A stretch of 26,482 nt of DNA from an uncultured Collinsella sp. (GCA_934654765.1 CAKUGX010000016.1:1-26482), one strand, 5' to 3'; counted from the stretch's first letter, positions 7,822 to 16,322 are shown. Program-made: numbers and translations. The notes: generated by a model not told the origin, from the letters alone.

Positions 7822-7903
7822 TCCTCAACGACTATGCCTTGGCTCCCAACAGATCAATTTGTGCGGGGGAGTTGTGGAGTTGTGCAGGCAGACGAGGTTT
7901 TTC

Positions 7904-7932
7904 TGGAAATACGCTCCCGATGCGCGTATAGT
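7904..7932 (+). promoter_or_regulatory. Possible promoter for the rplE operon
   Basis: TATAGT at 7927-7932 is a good -10 match, in the only gap from which rplE and its followers could be transcribed locally. The region 17 bases upstream (TGGAAA, 7904-7909) is a poor -35. If it is used, the rplE mRNA would have a leader of about 130 bases. Confidence 0.4.
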
Positions 7933-7949
7933 ACCGATTGTTTTGTCGG

Positions 7950-8044
7950 CTCCTGCTGCGTCGAGTCCAAACCGCGAAATGCCATGAGCGGCGCGGATGC
8001 AGCCAGGAGGCACGAGGACAACCCATCGTGGCCACGCCCCGTGC
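7950..8044 (+). ncRNA. Candidate structured leader of rplE mRNA
   Basis: CTCCTGCTGCGTC (7950-7962) pairs with GATGCAGCCAGGAG (7996-8009), with one bulged C and one G-U pair. A second helix, CGCG (7973-7976) with CGCG (7992-7995), stacks inside. Downstream, GCACG (8010-8014) can pair with CGTGC (8040-8044), or CACGA (8011-8015) with TCGTG (8026-8030), giving two exclusive folds just before the ribosome site. No known leader family is recognised; the regulatory role is inference. Confidence 0.4.
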
Positions 8045-8069
8045 TTAAAACCCCAAGAAGGAGTGAACA

Positions 8070-8627
8070 ATGGCAGAAGAGAAGTATGTGCCGCGTCTGA
8101 AGACCAAGTACAACAACGAGGTCAAGCAGCAGCTTCAGGACAAGTTCCAGTACGAGAACGTCATGATGATCCCCAAGTTTGAGAAGATCGTCGTGAACAT
8201 GGGTGTCGGCGAGGCCGCTACCGATTCCAAGGCCATCGACGGTGCCGTGCGCGACCTGCGCGCCATCACCGGCCAGCAGCCGATGATCACCCGTGCCCGC
8301 AAGTCCATCGCTACCTTCCGCCTGCGCGCCGGTATGCCGATCGGCTGCAAGGTTACCCTGCGTGGCGACCGTATGTGGGAGTTCTTCGATCGTCTGACCT
8401 CCGTCGCGATCCCCCGTATCCGCGACTTCCGCGGCATCTCCGCCAAGAGCTTCGACGGCCGTGGTAACTTCTCCATGGGCGTCACCGAGCAGCTCATCTT
8501 CCCCGAGATCGACTTCGACTCCGTTGATCACCAGCGTGGTATGGACATCACTTTCGTGACCACCGCCAACACCGATGAGGAGGCCAAGGCCCTTCTGGAC
8601 GCCTTCGGTTTCCCGTTCAAGAAATAG
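8070..8627 (+). CDS. rplE: 50S ribosomal protein L5
   Basis: L5 binds 5S rRNA with L18 and anchors it in the central protuberance of the large subunit. The protein has 185 residues, a normal length, with the family segments [34 protein letters not shown] and the C-terminal [21 protein letters not shown] at 8058-8063 lies six bases before the ATG. It is the first gene of this ribosomal run; rplN and rplX, its normal upstream partners, are absent. A hairpin separates it from the S14 gene. Confidence 0.98.
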   Translation: MAEEKYVPRLKTKYNNEVKQQLQDKFQYENVMMIPKFEKIVVNMGVGEAATDSKAIDGAVRDLRAITGQQPMITRARKSIATFRLRAGMPIGCKVTLRGDRMWEFFDRLTSVAIPRIRDFRGISAKSFDGRGNFSMGVTEQLIFPEIDFDSVDHQRGMDITFVTTANTDEEAKALLDAFGFPFKK

Positions 8628-8681
8628 GTTCACCTGCCCTATAAGCGCCGTTCCCACAAGGGGGCGGCGCTTGGGGCGAAC
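8628..8681 (+). other. Intercistronic hairpin between rplE and rpsZ
   Basis: AAGCGCCG (8643-8650) pairs perfectly with CGGCGCTT (8665-8672). The stem extends outward with GCCC (8636-8639) to GGGC (8674-8677) and GTTC (8628-8631) to GAAC (8678-8681). There is no T-run, so it is more likely an mRNA processing, stability or control element than a terminator. Confidence 0.6.
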
Positions 8682-8706
8682 AATACTCTATGTGAGGAGG
8701 ATATAA

Positions 8707-8892
8707 GTGGCTAAGACATCGATGATCGTCAAGTGCAATCGCAAGCAGAAGTTCTCTACTCGTGAGTACACGCGCTGCCAGCGCTGCGGCCGTCCGCACT
8801 CTGTGTACCGCAAGTTCGGCCTGTGCCGCGTCTGCTTCCGCGAGCTTGCACTCAAGGGCGAGCTTCCCGGCGTTAAGAAGGCCAGCTGGTAA
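8707..8892 (+). CDS. rpsZ: 30S ribosomal protein S14, zinc-binding type Z
   Basis: This is the short S14 form of the small-subunit head, 61 residues, with a zinc knuckle formed by C24, C27, C40 and C43. It starts with GTG at 8707, with AGGAGG at 8695-8700 six bases upstream. The C-terminal [11 protein letters not shown] is the standard S14 ending. The zinc form means this gene would depend on zinc supply; no zinc-free paralogue is seen in the window. Confidence 0.97.
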   Translation: MAKTSMIVKCNRKQKFSTREYTRCQRCGRPHSVYRKFGLCRVCFRELALKGELPGVKKASW

Positions 8893-8947
8893 GTCACTAC
8901 CAGCGTTTCAAGCATCAGTTTGGAACAGGGAAAACGCGCTAGTTAGG

Positions 8948-8970
8948 CTTTGCCGTTAAGGGCGGCGAAG
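8948..8970 (+). other. Intercistronic hairpin upstream of rpsH
   Basis: CTTTGCCG (8948-8955) pairs with CGGCGAAG (8963-8970) through eight pairs, one of them G-U, around a seven-base loop. It lies in the 119-base spacer between rpsZ and rpsH, about 40 bases before the rpsH start. No T-run follows. Confidence 0.5.
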
Positions 8971-9011
8971 AACCAAGAGCACGTGTTCATCAAGAACGAA
9001 GGAGAATCTGT

Positions 9012-9410
9012 ATGAACCTTACAGACCCGATCGCAGATATGCTTACGCGCATCCGTAACGCTAACTCTGTGAACAAGGCCACGGTCTCCATGCCGAGCAG
9101 CAAGAAGCTCGTCGAGATCGCTCGTGTTCTGCACGAGGAGGGCTACATCGAGGGCTACGATGTCGAGGACACCGTTCCCCAGAAGACTCTGCACATCACG
9201 CTTAAGTATGGTCCCAAGAAGGCTAAGGTCATCAACGGCATCCGCCGCATTTCCAAGCCGGGCCTGCGTAAGTACACCGGCGTTGCCGACATGCCCCGCG
9301 TCCGCGGTGGCCTTGGTACCGCCATTATTTCCACCAGCCATGGCGTCATGACCGACCGCGATGCTCGCAAGCACAACGTCGGCGGCGAGATCATCGCTTA
9401 CGTCTGGTAA
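9012..9410 (+). CDS. rpsH: 30S ribosomal protein S8
   Basis: S8 binds the central domain of 16S rRNA. The 132-residue protein begins with the typical [13 protein letters not shown] and ends with the conserved GGEIIAYVW, preceded by [20 protein letters not shown] at 8999-9004 is seven bases before the ATG. In E. coli S8 represses the spc operon by binding its mRNA near the L5 gene, which makes the structured spacers around rplE and rpsH here of interest; whether that control exists in this organism is unknown. Confidence 0.98.
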   Translation: MNLTDPIADMLTRIRNANSVNKATVSMPSSKKLVEIARVLHEEGYIEGYDVEDTVPQKTLHITLKYGPKKAKVINGIRRISKPGLRKYTGVADMPRVRGGLGTAIISTSHGVMTDRDARKHNVGGEIIAYVW

Positions 9411-9443
9411 TTCGCTCGGTAGGTAGAAGGAAAGGAGATCACC

Positions 9444-9980
9444 GTGTCTCGTATCGGTAATAAGCCTGTCCAGATTCCCGCCGGAGTCGAAGTGGCAGTC
9501 AACGGCAACAACGTTGTCGTCAAGGGCCCCAAGGGCCAGCTCGAGCTCGATGTCTTTGAGAAGCTCGCTATCAACGTCGAGGACAACGTCCTCACCGTTT
9601 CCCGTCCCGACGACGAGCGTGAGACCCGTGCCCGCCACGGCCTCACCCGCGCCCTCATCCACAACATGGTTGTTGGCGTTTCCGAGGGCTTCGAGAAGAA
9701 GCTCGAGCTCGCCGGCGTCGGTTACCGCGTGCAGCAGAAGGGCAAGAACCTCGAGTTCTCCCTGGGCTTCTCGCACCCCGTGATCGTCGAGGCTCCCGAG
9801 GGTATCACCTTCGAGGTTCCCGACAACACCCACGTGAACGTCAAGGGTATCAACAAGCAGCAGGTCGGTCAGATCGCCGCTGAGATCCGCGGCCATCGTC
9901 CTCCCGAGCCTTACAAGGGCAAGGGTATCCACTACGTTGGCGAGCACATCCGCCGCAAGCTGGGTAAGGCCGCCAAGTAG
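9444..9980 (+). CDS. rplF: 50S ribosomal protein L6
   Basis: L6 lies near the sarcin-ricin loop and factor-binding site of the large subunit. There are 178 residues, starting [12 protein letters not shown] with a GTG codon at 9444. AAAGGAG at 9431-9437 is six bases upstream. The C-terminal signature [16 protein letters not shown] is intact. It precedes rplR in the normal spc order. Confidence 0.98.
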   Translation: MSRIGNKPVQIPAGVEVAVNGNNVVVKGPKGQLELDVFEKLAINVEDNVLTVSRPDDERETRARHGLTRALIHNMVVGVSEGFEKKLELAGVGYRVQQKGKNLEFSLGFSHPVIVEAPEGITFEVPDNTHVNVKGINKQQVGQIAAEIRGHRPPEPYKGKGIHYVGEHIRRKLGKAAK

Positions 9981-10005
9981 TCGTAACCGACTCACTCGCA
10001 TAAGA

Positions 10006-10027
10006 CCAGCACCCCGTCAGGTGCTGG
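10006..10027 (+). other. Intercistronic hairpin between rplF and rplR
   Basis: CCAGCACC (10006-10013) pairs perfectly with GGTGCTGG (10020-10027) around a six-base loop. A run of five T (10039-10043) comes eleven bases later, too far for a normal terminator. It probably affects mRNA stability or relative expression. Confidence 0.6.
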
Positions 10028-10055
10028 CAAGATCAACCTTTTTAGGAGTTTACGT

Positions 10056-10424
10056 ATGAACAAGCATAAGGCGAAGCTGGAAGGCCTCAAGCGTCGTCAG
10101 CGTCGTGTTCGCGGCAAGGTCTCGGGTACCTCCGAGCGTCCGCGTCTTCGCGTGACCCGTACTAACGCCAACATCTATGCCCAGATCATCGACGACAGCA
10201 AGGGCTCCAGCCTGACGCTCGTCTCTGCCTCGACCCTCGAGGCCGAGTTCAAGGGCACCCACACCTCGAACAAGGAGGCTGCGGAGAAGGTCGGTCAGCT
10301 CGTTGGCAAGCGCGCCATCGAGGCCGGCATCACCAAGGTCGCCTTCGATCGCGGTGGCCGTATCTACCATGGCCGCGTCAAGGCCCTCGCCGACGGTGCT
10401 CGTGCCGCCGGTCTCGAGTTCTAG
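10056..10424 (+). CDS. rplR: 50S ribosomal protein L18
   Basis: L18 binds 5S rRNA together with L5. There are 122 residues, with a basic N-terminus ([11 protein letters not shown]), [19 protein letters not shown] in the middle and the conserved [20 protein letters not shown] near the end. AGGAG at 10044-10048 precedes the ATG. Its stop codon overlaps the AGGAGG site of rpsE, indicating coupled translation. Confidence 0.98.
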   Translation: MNKHKAKLEGLKRRQRRVRGKVSGTSERPRLRVTRTNANIYAQIIDDSKGSSLTLVSASTLEAEFKGTHTSNKEAAEKVGQLVGKRAIEAGITKVAFDRGGRIYHGRVKALADGARAAGLEF

Positions 10425-10438
10425 GAGGTATGTAGCAC

Positions 10439-10963
10439 ATGGCTCGTAATCAGAAGCAGCAGCGCGAGGCCTCCGAGTTCGAGGAGCGCGTCGTTTACAT
10501 CAACCGCGTGTCGAAGACCGTCAAGGGTGGTCGTCGCATGAGCCTCGTCGCTCTCGTCGTCGTTGGCGACGGCAAGGGCAACGTCGGCGTTGGCATGGGC
10601 AAGTCCGCTGAGGTGCCCATGGCCATCTCCAAGGCGTCTCTCGATGCCAAGAAGAACATGTTCCACGTGCCGGTGACCGATCAGGGCACCATTCCGCACG
10701 AGGTTCTCGGTCACTTTGGTGCCGGCCGCATCATCATCAAGCCCGCTGTCGAGGGTACCGGCGTTATCGCCGGCGGCGCTGTGCGTCCCCTCTTCGAGCT
10801 TGCTGGCATCAAGAACGTCCTGTCCAAGTCCCTCGGTACCGACAACGGCCTCAACATCATCAAGGCTGCCGTCGAGGGCCTCAAGGAGCTCTCCAGCCCT
10901 GAGGACGTCGCGGCTCGCCGTGGCCTGACGGTCTCCGAGATGTTCGTCGGTAAGGAGAACTAA
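10439..10963 (+). CDS. rpsE: 30S ribosomal protein S5
   Basis: S5 contributes to decoding accuracy and mRNA unwinding at the entry channel. There are 174 residues, with the S5 N-terminal signature segment (residues about 15-80, including [20 protein letters not shown]) and a C-terminal domain with [26 protein letters not shown] at 10423-10428, overlapping the rplR stop, is ten bases before the ATG. Confidence 0.98.
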   Translation: MARNQKQQREASEFEERVVYINRVSKTVKGGRRMSLVALVVVGDGKGNVGVGMGKSAEVPMAISKASLDAKKNMFHVPVTDQGTIPHEVLGHFGAGRIIIKPAVEGTGVIAGGAVRPLFELAGIKNVLSKSLGTDNGLNIIKAAVEGLKELSSPEDVAARRGLTVSEMFVGKEN

Positions 10964-10965
10964 GC

Positions 10966-11148
10966 ATGGCTGACACCATCAAGATCAAGCAGGTCCGCAG
11001 CACCAACGGTTGCAAGCAGGACCAGGTCCGTACTGTCCGTGCCCTCGGTCTCCACAGGATCCGCGAGGTTCGCGAGATTGCTGACAACGAGTCCGTCCGC
11101 GGCATGATCTTCAAGGTCAAGCACCTTGTCGAGATTGTAGAGGAGTAG
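10966..11148 (+). CDS. rpmD: 50S ribosomal protein L30
   Basis: This is a bacterial L30, 60 residues, with the typical IKIKQVRSTNGCKQDQ start and the ALGLHRIREVRE centre. The ATG at 10966 is only two bases after the rpsE stop, and its ribosome site AAGGAG (10952-10957) lies inside the end of rpsE. The gene is too short to contain anything more. Confidence 0.97.
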   Translation: MADTIKIKQVRSTNGCKQDQVRTVRALGLHRIREVREIADNESVRGMIFKVKHLVEIVEE

Positions 11149-11151
11149 CAA

Positions 11152-11601
11152 ATGCAGCTTCACGATCTTACTCCCGCGCCCGGTTCCACCAAGAACCGCA
11201 AGCGCGTCGGCCGTGGCAATTCTTCGGGTCACGGCACCACTTCTGGCCGCGGCCAGAAGGGCCAGGGTTCCCGCTCTGGCGGCACCAAGGGTGCCGGCTT
11301 CGAGGGTGGCCAGACTCCGCTGGCTATGCGCCTGCCCAAGCTTCCGGGCTTCCGCAACCCCCGTCGCATCGAGTACACCGCTGTTAACGTTGAGCGTCTC
11401 GAGCGTAAGTTCGAGGACGGCGCTGTGATCGACGGTGCCGCTCTTAAGGCCGCTCGCATCACCAAGAGCGAGTTCGAGCCCGTCAAGGTGCTCGGCAATG
11501 GTGAGCTCACCAAGAAGTTCACGGTCAAGGTCGACAAGGTCAGCGCTTCTGCGCAGGCCAAGATCGAGGCCGCCGGCGGAAAGGTCGAGCTGCCGTGCTA
11601 A
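11152..11601 (+). CDS. rplO: 50S ribosomal protein L15
   Basis: L15 is a late-assembly large-subunit protein. There are 149 residues, beginning with [20 protein letters not shown], followed by the glycine-rich [14 protein letters not shown] and the signature [23 protein letters not shown] at 11139-11145 is six bases before the ATG, three bases after the rpmD stop. The 3' end overlaps the secY start by seven bases. Confidence 0.98.
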   Translation: MQLHDLTPAPGSTKNRKRVGRGNSSGHGTTSGRGQKGQGSRSGGTKGAGFEGGQTPLAMRLPKLPGFRNPRRIEYTAVNVERLERKFEDGAVIDGAALKAARITKSEFEPVKVLGNGELTKKFTVKVDKVSASAQAKIEAAGGKVELPC

Positions 11602-12881
11602 ATGGTCTTAAGAATGCTTTCCGCATCAAAGAATTGCGCGAAAAGATTCTTTTTACCATAGCTATGCTCGTCGTGTACCGCATTGGTGCGCACGTTCCTG
11701 TGCCCGGCATTCCCTTCCAGGGGATGCTGGGCCTTTTCTCGACCGATAACAATTCGGTCGCCGCAGGTGCTATGGCCCTCCTGAATCTTTTCTCTGGCGG
11801 CGCGTTGAGCTATGTGTCGGTGTTTTCGCTGGGCATCATGCCTTACATCACCAGCTCGATCATCCTCCAGATGCTCCAGGCCGTTGTGCCTTCCCTGCAT
11901 GAGCTTGCCCGCGAGGGCGAGGTCGGTCAGACCAAGATTACGCAGTATTCGCGTTACCTCACCCTGGCTCTGGCAATCCTCAACTCCGTGGGTTACCTCT
12001 TCCTCTTTAAGAGCTTCGGCATCAGCTTCAATGGCGCCGGCGCTCCCGAGATCATCTTCGACCTCATGATCGTCGGCACGCTCACCGCGGGCGCTATGCT
12101 GATCATGTGGATTGGTGAGCTCATCACCCAGCGCGGTATCGGCAATGGCATGTCGCTGATCATCTTCGCGAACATCATGGCCGGTCTGCCGCAGGCGATC
12201 TTCTCCAGCACCGAGGGCAATGCTGGTGGCATCATCACCATGGTGATCATCTGCGCCATCATCTTGCTGGTTATCCCGCTGATTGTTTTCCTTGAGCGCG
12301 GCCAGCGCCGCATCCCGGTCTCCTACGCCAAACGCGTCGTGGGCCGTCGCATGATGGGTGGTCAGACCACCTACCTGCCCATCAAGGTCAACACCGCGGG
12401 TGTCGTGCCGATCATCTTCGCTTCGGCGCTGCTGTACTTCCCGGCTCAGATTGCCGTGTTCTTCCCCGGCATCGGCTGGATTCAGGCAGTTGCCTCCGCG
12501 CTTTCGACCGGTTGGCTCAACTGGGTGCTTAACGTTGTCCTCATCGTGTTCTTCGCGTACTTCTACACCTCCATGGTGTTCAACCCCGATGACACGGCCG
12601 ACAACCTTAAGAAGCAGGGCGGCTTTATTCCGGGCGTGCGTCCGGGTAGGGCTACCGCGGCCTACATCAAGAACGCGCTCAACAAGATCACGCTTCCCAG
12701 CGCTGTCTTTTTGGCGCTCATCGCCATCGTGCCTTCGATTATCTTCTCCTTCACGGGTAACCATCTGATCCAGGCTTTTGGCGGCACGTCCATCCTCATC
12801 ATGGTCGGCGTCGTGCTCGACACGGTCGATAAGCTCGAAGGCCAGATCAAGATGTATGATTACGATGGATTCTTTAAATAG
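11595..12881 (+). CDS. secY: Preprotein translocase subunit SecY
   Basis: SecY is the channel of the Sec translocon in the cytoplasmic membrane. There are 428 residues with about ten hydrophobic membrane segments. The GTG start at 11595 yields [20 protein letters not shown], matching the usual SecY N-terminus. The ATG at 11602 is in another frame. GGAAAGG at 11578-11584 is ten bases upstream, inside rplO, so translation is coupled. Signature segments include [17 protein letters not shown] and [19 protein letters not shown]. It is followed at once by adk. Confidence 0.98.
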   Translation: MLNGLKNAFRIKELREKILFTIAMLVVYRIGAHVPVPGIPFQGMLGLFSTDNNSVAAGAMALLNLFSGGALSYVSVFSLGIMPYITSSIILQMLQAVVPSLHELAREGEVGQTKITQYSRYLTLALAILNSVGYLFLFKSFGISFNGAGAPEIIFDLMIVGTLTAGAMLIMWIGELITQRGIGNGMSLIIFANIMAGLPQAIFSSTEGNAGGIITMVIICAIILLVIPLIVFLERGQRRIPVSYAKRVVGRRMMGGQTTYLPIKVNTAGVVPIIFASALLYFPAQIAVFFPGIGWIQAVASALSTGWLNWVLNVVLIVFFAYFYTSMVFNPDDTADNLKKQGGFIPGVRPGRATAAYIKNALNKITLPSAVFLALIAIVPSIIFSFTGNHLIQAFGGTSILIMVGVVLDTVDKLEGQIKMYDYDGFFK

Positions 12882-12899
12882 GCTAGAGGAGGATTGCTC

Positions 12900-13526
12900 A
12901 TGAACCTCGTATTGCTCGGAGCTCCGGGTGCCGGTAAGGGCACCGTCGCACAGGAGCTCGTCGCCGAGTTTGGCGTCGCTCACATTTCCACGGGCGACCT
13001 GCTGCGTGCTGCCGTCAAGGGTGGCACCGAGCTTGGTATTCAGGCTAAGAAGTACATGGACGCTGGCGAGCTCGTTCCCGACCAGCTCGTGATCGACCTT
13101 GTCAAGGAGCGCCTTGCCGCCGATGACGCCCAGCAGGGCTTCATCCTCGACGGCTTCCCGCGCAACACCGCCCAGGCTGTGACGCTCGATTCCGAGCTCT
13201 CCGCCATGGGTCGTGAGATTGATTGCGCCCTTCTGGTCGATGTGGCCCCCGAGGTCATCATCGATCGTCTGTCTTCGCGTCGCACCTGCCGCGCCTGCGG
13301 TTACACCGGCACGGCTGCCGATGCCACCTGCCCCAAGTGCGCAGGCGAGATGTACCAGCGCGACGACGACAAGCCCGAGACCATCAAGAACCGTCTCGAC
13401 GTCTACGAGAAGTCCACGAGCCCGCTCGTCGACTACTATCGTGGCCAGGGTCTGCTCAAGTCGGTCAACGGTGACCAGGCTCGCGAGACCGTGTACGGGG
13501 ATGTCAAAGAGGCTCTCGGTCTATGA
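12900..13526 (+). CDS. adk: Adenylate kinase, zinc-lid type
   Basis: This enzyme interconverts AMP, ATP and ADP. The ATG at 12900 is six bases after AGAGGAGGA (12885-12893); a TTG at 12894 touches the ribosome site and is rejected. The 208 residues show the P-loop GAPGAGKGT at 7-15, the AMP-site STGDLLRA, DGFPR at 84-88 and a lid with four cysteines (C130, C133, C144, C147) that should hold zinc, as in Gram-positive enzymes. The stop overlaps the map start (ATGA). Confidence 0.98.
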   Translation: MNLVLLGAPGAGKGTVAQELVAEFGVAHISTGDLLRAAVKGGTELGIQAKKYMDAGELVPDQLVIDLVKERLAADDAQQGFILDGFPRNTAQAVTLDSELSAMGREIDCALLVDVAPEVIIDRLSSRRTCRACGYTGTAADATCPKCAGEMYQRDDDKPETIKNRLDVYEKSTSPLVDYYRGQGLLKSVNGDQARETVYGDVKEALGL

Positions 13527-14311
13527 TCAAGATTAAGTCTGCAACGCAAATCGAGCAGATGAAGAAGGCAGGAGCGCTATCTAAGATGGCGCTCCGCCAC
13601 GTTGGAGCCATGGTTCGCCCCGGCGTGTCGACCTTCGAGCTCGATCAGCTTGCGGAGCAGATTATCCGCATGCATGGCGGCACCCCGGCCTTTAAGGGTT
13701 ACGGCGGGTTCCCGGGGACCATTTGCGCATCGATCAACGATGCCGTGGTCCACGGTATTCCCAACCCCGACATGATCCTGCGCGATGGCGATATCATCTC
13801 CATCGATACGGGAGCCGTTGTCGACGGTTGGGTCGGCGATAACGCTTGGACGTTTTTCGTCGGCACCCCCACGCCCGAGGCCAAGGCCCTGTGCGAGGTT
13901 ACGCGCGATTGCCTTAAGGCTGCCATCGAGCAGGCTGTCCCCGGTAACCATATCGGGGATGTTGGTTATGCCGTTCAGTCCCTCGCCGAGTCTCACGGTT
14001 ACGGCGTGCTTCGTGACTATGTGGGCCATGGCATTGGCCGCGTGATGCACGAGGACCCCAACGTTCCTAACTATGGAAAGAAGGGGAGGGGCGTTCGCCT
14101 CCAGGCCGGTATGGTCATTGCCATCGAGCCGATGGTTACGATGGGTTCCAACCATGTGAGCACGGGCTCCGACGGTTGGATTGTTACGACCAACGACCAC
14201 CTGCCCGCCGCGCACTACGAGAACACCGTCGCCATTACCAATGATGGTCCGGTGATTCTCACCACCGACGCGCAAGGTGCTTGGTGTTCGCTCCAAGGCG
14301 GAGAAATGTAA
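13523..14311 (+). CDS. map: Type I methionine aminopeptidase
   Basis: This removes the initiator methionine from new proteins. The ATG at 13523 overlaps the adk stop as ATGA, showing translational coupling. The 262-residue protein has all five metal ligands: D95 (SIDTGA), D106 (GDNA), H169 (GHGIG), E202 (IEPM) and E233 (HYENT). The substrate-site histidines H77 and H176 are also present. There is no N-terminal zinc-finger extension. About ten residues at the C-terminus (QGAWCSLQGGEM) extend beyond the conserved core. Confidence 0.98.
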   Translation: MIKIKSATQIEQMKKAGALSKMALRHVGAMVRPGVSTFELDQLAEQIIRMHGGTPAFKGYGGFPGTICASINDAVVHGIPNPDMILRDGDIISIDTGAVVDGWVGDNAWTFFVGTPTPEAKALCEVTRDCLKAAIEQAVPGNHIGDVGYAVQSLAESHGYGVLRDYVGHGIGRVMHEDPNVPNYGKKGRGVRLQAGMVIAIEPMVTMGSNHVSTGSDGWIVTTNDHLPAAHYENTVAITNDGPVILTTDAQGAWCSLQGGEM

Positions 14312-14347
14312 CAAGTTCCACTTAGTTGTGGAGCCATTACGAAGTTA

Positions 14348-14376
14348 TTACGATGCGTGCATACGTGTTGTAGAAT
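14348..14376 (+). promoter_or_regulatory. Possible promoter upstream of infA
   Basis: TAGAAT at 14371-14376 is a strong -10 match, with TTACGA at 14348-14353 as a weak -35 at 17-base spacing. The 104-base gap after map is unusually AT-rich for this window. A separate infA promoter inside the spc-alpha run would match what is known in E. coli, but is not proven here. Confidence 0.5.
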
Positions 14377-14415
14377 ACTCAATCGCTGTCGTTTTCTAGA
14401 GAAAGATGATTGCTT

Positions 14416-14634
14416 GTGAAGAAGGAAGACGCAATTGAGCTCGAGGGTACGGTAAAGGAACCGTTGCCCAATGCCATGTTTAAGGTTGAGCTCGAGAACG
14501 GTCATTCGGTTCTGTGCAACATTTCTGGCAAGATCCGAATGAATTACATCCGTATTCTCCCCGGTGACAGGGTTGTCGTGGAGCTTTCCCCGTACGACCT
14601 TACCCGCGGCCGCATCACCTATCGCTACAAATAG
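14416..14634 (+). CDS. infA: Translation initiation factor IF-1
   Basis: IF-1 occupies the A site during initiation. From the GTG at 14416 the protein is 72 residues, the standard IF-1 length, ending [16 protein letters not shown], with the OB-fold segment [23 protein letters not shown]. The only purine-rich site (AGAGAAAG, 14397-14404) is eleven bases from GTG but five from a TTG at 14410, so a start two codons upstream is possible. Both are non-ATG starts. L and V would be added in the longer form. Confidence 0.95.
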   Translation: MKKEDAIELEGTVKEPLPNAMFKVELENGHSVLCNISGKIRMNYIRILPGDRVVVELSPYDLTRGRITYRYK

Positions 14635-14784
14635 CGGCACGCATACACGCACTCCATTTCCGGCTGCAGGCTTAGCTCAACCTACGGTCGGATTGTGTGT
14701 GAAGACCAGCCATAGTTTTAAACGCCTGCGGCTGGGCGAGTAGATAGTAGGGAAGTAGTTTGAGCGCTACCGAAAGGAAGAACG
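14635..14784 (+). other. Structured 150-base infA-rpmJ spacer
   Basis: The arm 14660-14671 pairs along its full twelve bases with 14724-14735, with two G-U pairs, enclosing a 52-base loop. No gene fits in this space and no T-run follows. It lies directly before the alpha-operon genes, where E. coli carries an S4-binding pseudoknot, but the sequence is not recognisably that element. This could be a ribosomal-protein leader. Confidence 0.5.
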
Positions 14785-14898
14785 ATGAAGGTACGTCCTT
14801 CGGTCAAGAAGATGTGCGATAAGTGCAAAATCATTAGGCGCCATGGCAAGGTCCTCGTCATTTGCGAGAACCCCCGTCATAAGCAGCGTCAGGGTTAA
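14785..14898 (+). CDS. rpmJ: 50S ribosomal protein L36
   Basis: This is a 37-residue protein starting [20 protein letters not shown] and ending KQRQG. It has the L36 zinc ribbon C11, C14, C27, H32. AAAGGA at 14773-14778 is six bases before the ATG. It follows infA and precedes rpsM as usual. The zinc form matches the zinc-type S14 in this operon. Confidence 0.97.
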   Translation: MKVRPSVKKMCDKCKIIRRHGKVLVICENPRHKQRQG

Positions 14899-14912
14899 GA
14901 GAGGAGACTACG

Positions 14913-15287
14913 TTGGCCCGTATTAATGGTGTCGACCTCCCGCGTGAGAAGCGCGTTGAGATCGGTCTGACCTACATTTACGGCATCGGCCGCACCACTG
15001 CGACGAAGATCTGCGTCGAGTGCAACGTTAACGTGGATACGCGCGTTAAGGACCTCACCGAGGATGAGGTTAACGCCATCCGCGATTATATCGATAAGAA
15101 CCAGATCATGGTTGAGGGCGATCTCCGCCGTGAGCGCAACCAGAACGTCAAGCGCCTTATGGACATCGGCTGCAACCGCGGCCTTCGTCACCGCAAGGGC
15201 CTCCCGGTCCGCGGCCAGCGCACCCACACTAACGCTCGTACCCGCAAGGGCCCGAAGCGTCAGATCGGTGCTAAGAAGAAGAAATAA
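14913..15287 (+). CDS. rpsM: 30S ribosomal protein S13
   Basis: S13 lies in the small-subunit head and contacts the P-site tRNA. There are 124 residues, starting [14 protein letters not shown] from a TTG codon at 14913, with GAGGAG at 14901-14906 six bases upstream. No ATG or GTG in frame nearby would preserve the conserved start. The C-terminal [19 protein letters not shown] is typical. A TTG start is uncommon for a ribosomal protein. Confidence 0.97.
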   Translation: MARINGVDLPREKRVEIGLTYIYGIGRTTATKICVECNVNVDTRVKDLTEDEVNAIRDYIDKNQIMVEGDLRRERNQNVKRLMDIGCNRGLRHRKGLPVRGQRTHTNARTRKGPKRQIGAKKKK

Positions 15288-15301
15288 GGAGCGCTAGATA
15301 G

Positions 15302-15706
15302 ATGGCTACTGCTAAGAAGAACGTTCGCGCTGCCCGTCTGAAGCGCGCGGACCGTAAGAACATTTCCGTGGGCCAGGCTCACATTCGTTCTACGTTCAAC
15401 AACACGATCGTTTCGATCACCGATCCCCAGGGCAACGTCATTTCCTGGAAGTCGGCTGGCCAGGTGGGCTTCAAGGGCTCCCGTAAGTCCACGCCGTTCG
15501 CTGCCCAGATGGCTGCCGAGGCTGCTGCCAAGCAGGCCATGGAGCACGGTATGAAGAAGGTTTCTGTCTTCGTCAAGGGCCCCGGCTCCGGTCGTGAGAC
15601 CGCCATCCGCTCCCTCCAGGCTGCTGGCCTCGAGGTCTCGAGCATCCAGGACAAGACCCCCATTCCGCACAACGGCTGCCGCCCCAAGAAGCGTCGCCGC
15701 GTGTAA
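15302..15706 (+). CDS. rpsK: 30S ribosomal protein S11
   Basis: S11 is on the platform of the small subunit. There are 134 residues with the conserved [38 protein letters not shown] and a basic KKRRRV end. AAGGAG at 15286-15291 overlaps the rpsM stop, ten bases before the ATG. Confidence 0.98.
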   Translation: MATAKKNVRAARLKRADRKNISVGQAHIRSTFNNTIVSITDPQGNVISWKSAGQVGFKGSRKSTPFAAQMAAEAAAKQAMEHGMKKVSVFVKGPGSGRETAIRSLQAAGLEVSSIQDKTPIPHNGCRPKKRRRV

Positions 15707-15725
15707 CTGAAAGGATCGTATCAAT

Positions 15726-16322
15726 ATGGCAATCGACAGGACTCCTGTTCTTAAGCGCTGCCGTCAGCTCGGGATCGATCCCGCTGAGCTCGGTTACAGC
15801 AGCAAGAAGGAATCTATCCGTCAGCCCAAGCGCCGTCGCAAGGAATCTGAGTACGGCATGCAGCTGCGCGAGAAGCAGAAGGTCAAGTTCATCTATGGCG
15901 TTCTGGAGAAGCAGTTCCACGGCTACTTCAACAAGGCCCGTAAGATGAACGGCGTCACCGGTGAGAACCTCATGATCATCCTTGAGTCTCGCCTCGACAA
16001 CGTCGTCTTCCGTCTTGGCTTCGCCCGTACCCGCAAAGAGGCTCGTCAGTCCGTCCGTCACGGTCACTTCACCGTGAACGGCAAGCGCGTGGACATCCCG
16101 TCCTACCGCGTCAAGGCCGGCGACGTCGTCGCTGTCGGCGAGAAGTTCCGTGACCTCCTCCCCATCAAGGAGGCTCTGATTTCCTCCGAGCGCTTTGAGG
16201 TCCCTGGCTGGCTCGAGGTCGATATCGAGAAGCTGTCTGGTAACGTGCTCGCTCTGCCGACGCGTGAGCAGATCAGCGGTGATATCAACGAGCAGCTCAT
16301 CGTCGAGCTCTACTCTAAGTAG
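15726..16322 (+). CDS. rpsD: 30S ribosomal protein S4, zinc-free type
   Basis: S4 nucleates 16S rRNA assembly. There are 198 residues. The N-terminal domain has only one cysteine (C12), so it is the form without the zinc knuckle. The S4 RNA-binding domain includes ESRLDNVVFRLGFARTRKEA (about residues 88-107) and VRHGHFTVNGKRVDIPSYRVK. The ribosome site GAAAGGA (15709-15715) is about ten bases from the ATG. It stands in the alpha operon beside rpoA. Confidence 0.98.
   Translation: MAIDRTPVLKRCRQLGIDPAELGYSSKKESIRQPKRRRKESEYGMQLREKQKVKFIYGVLEKQFHGYFNKARKMNGVTGENLMIILESRLDNVVFRLGFARTRKEARQSVRHGHFTVNGKRVDIPSYRVKAGDVVAVGEKFRDLLPIKEALISSERFEVPGWLEVDIEKLSGNVLALPTREQISGDINEQLIVELYSK

Larger units (their letters stand above)
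7655..8069. other. 415-base gene-free junction between the Mo/Se cluster and rplE
   Basis: No open frame here looks genuine. The stretch holds a copy of repeat family A (7673-7693), a large inverted repeat (7705-7768), short direct repeats (7759-7821), a possible promoter near 7927 and a structured leader (7950-8044). In most bacteria rplX would directly precede rplE; no rplX sequence is recognisable here. Confidence 0.8.

Noticed and set aside
7749..8069. Short open frames in the junction before rplE
   Set aside because: They overlap repeats and the candidate leader, lack ribosome sites and have no recognisable protein character.
11598..12983. 461-residue reverse-strand open frame over secY
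   Set aside because: Highly charged mirror of membrane-protein codons; secY is certain.
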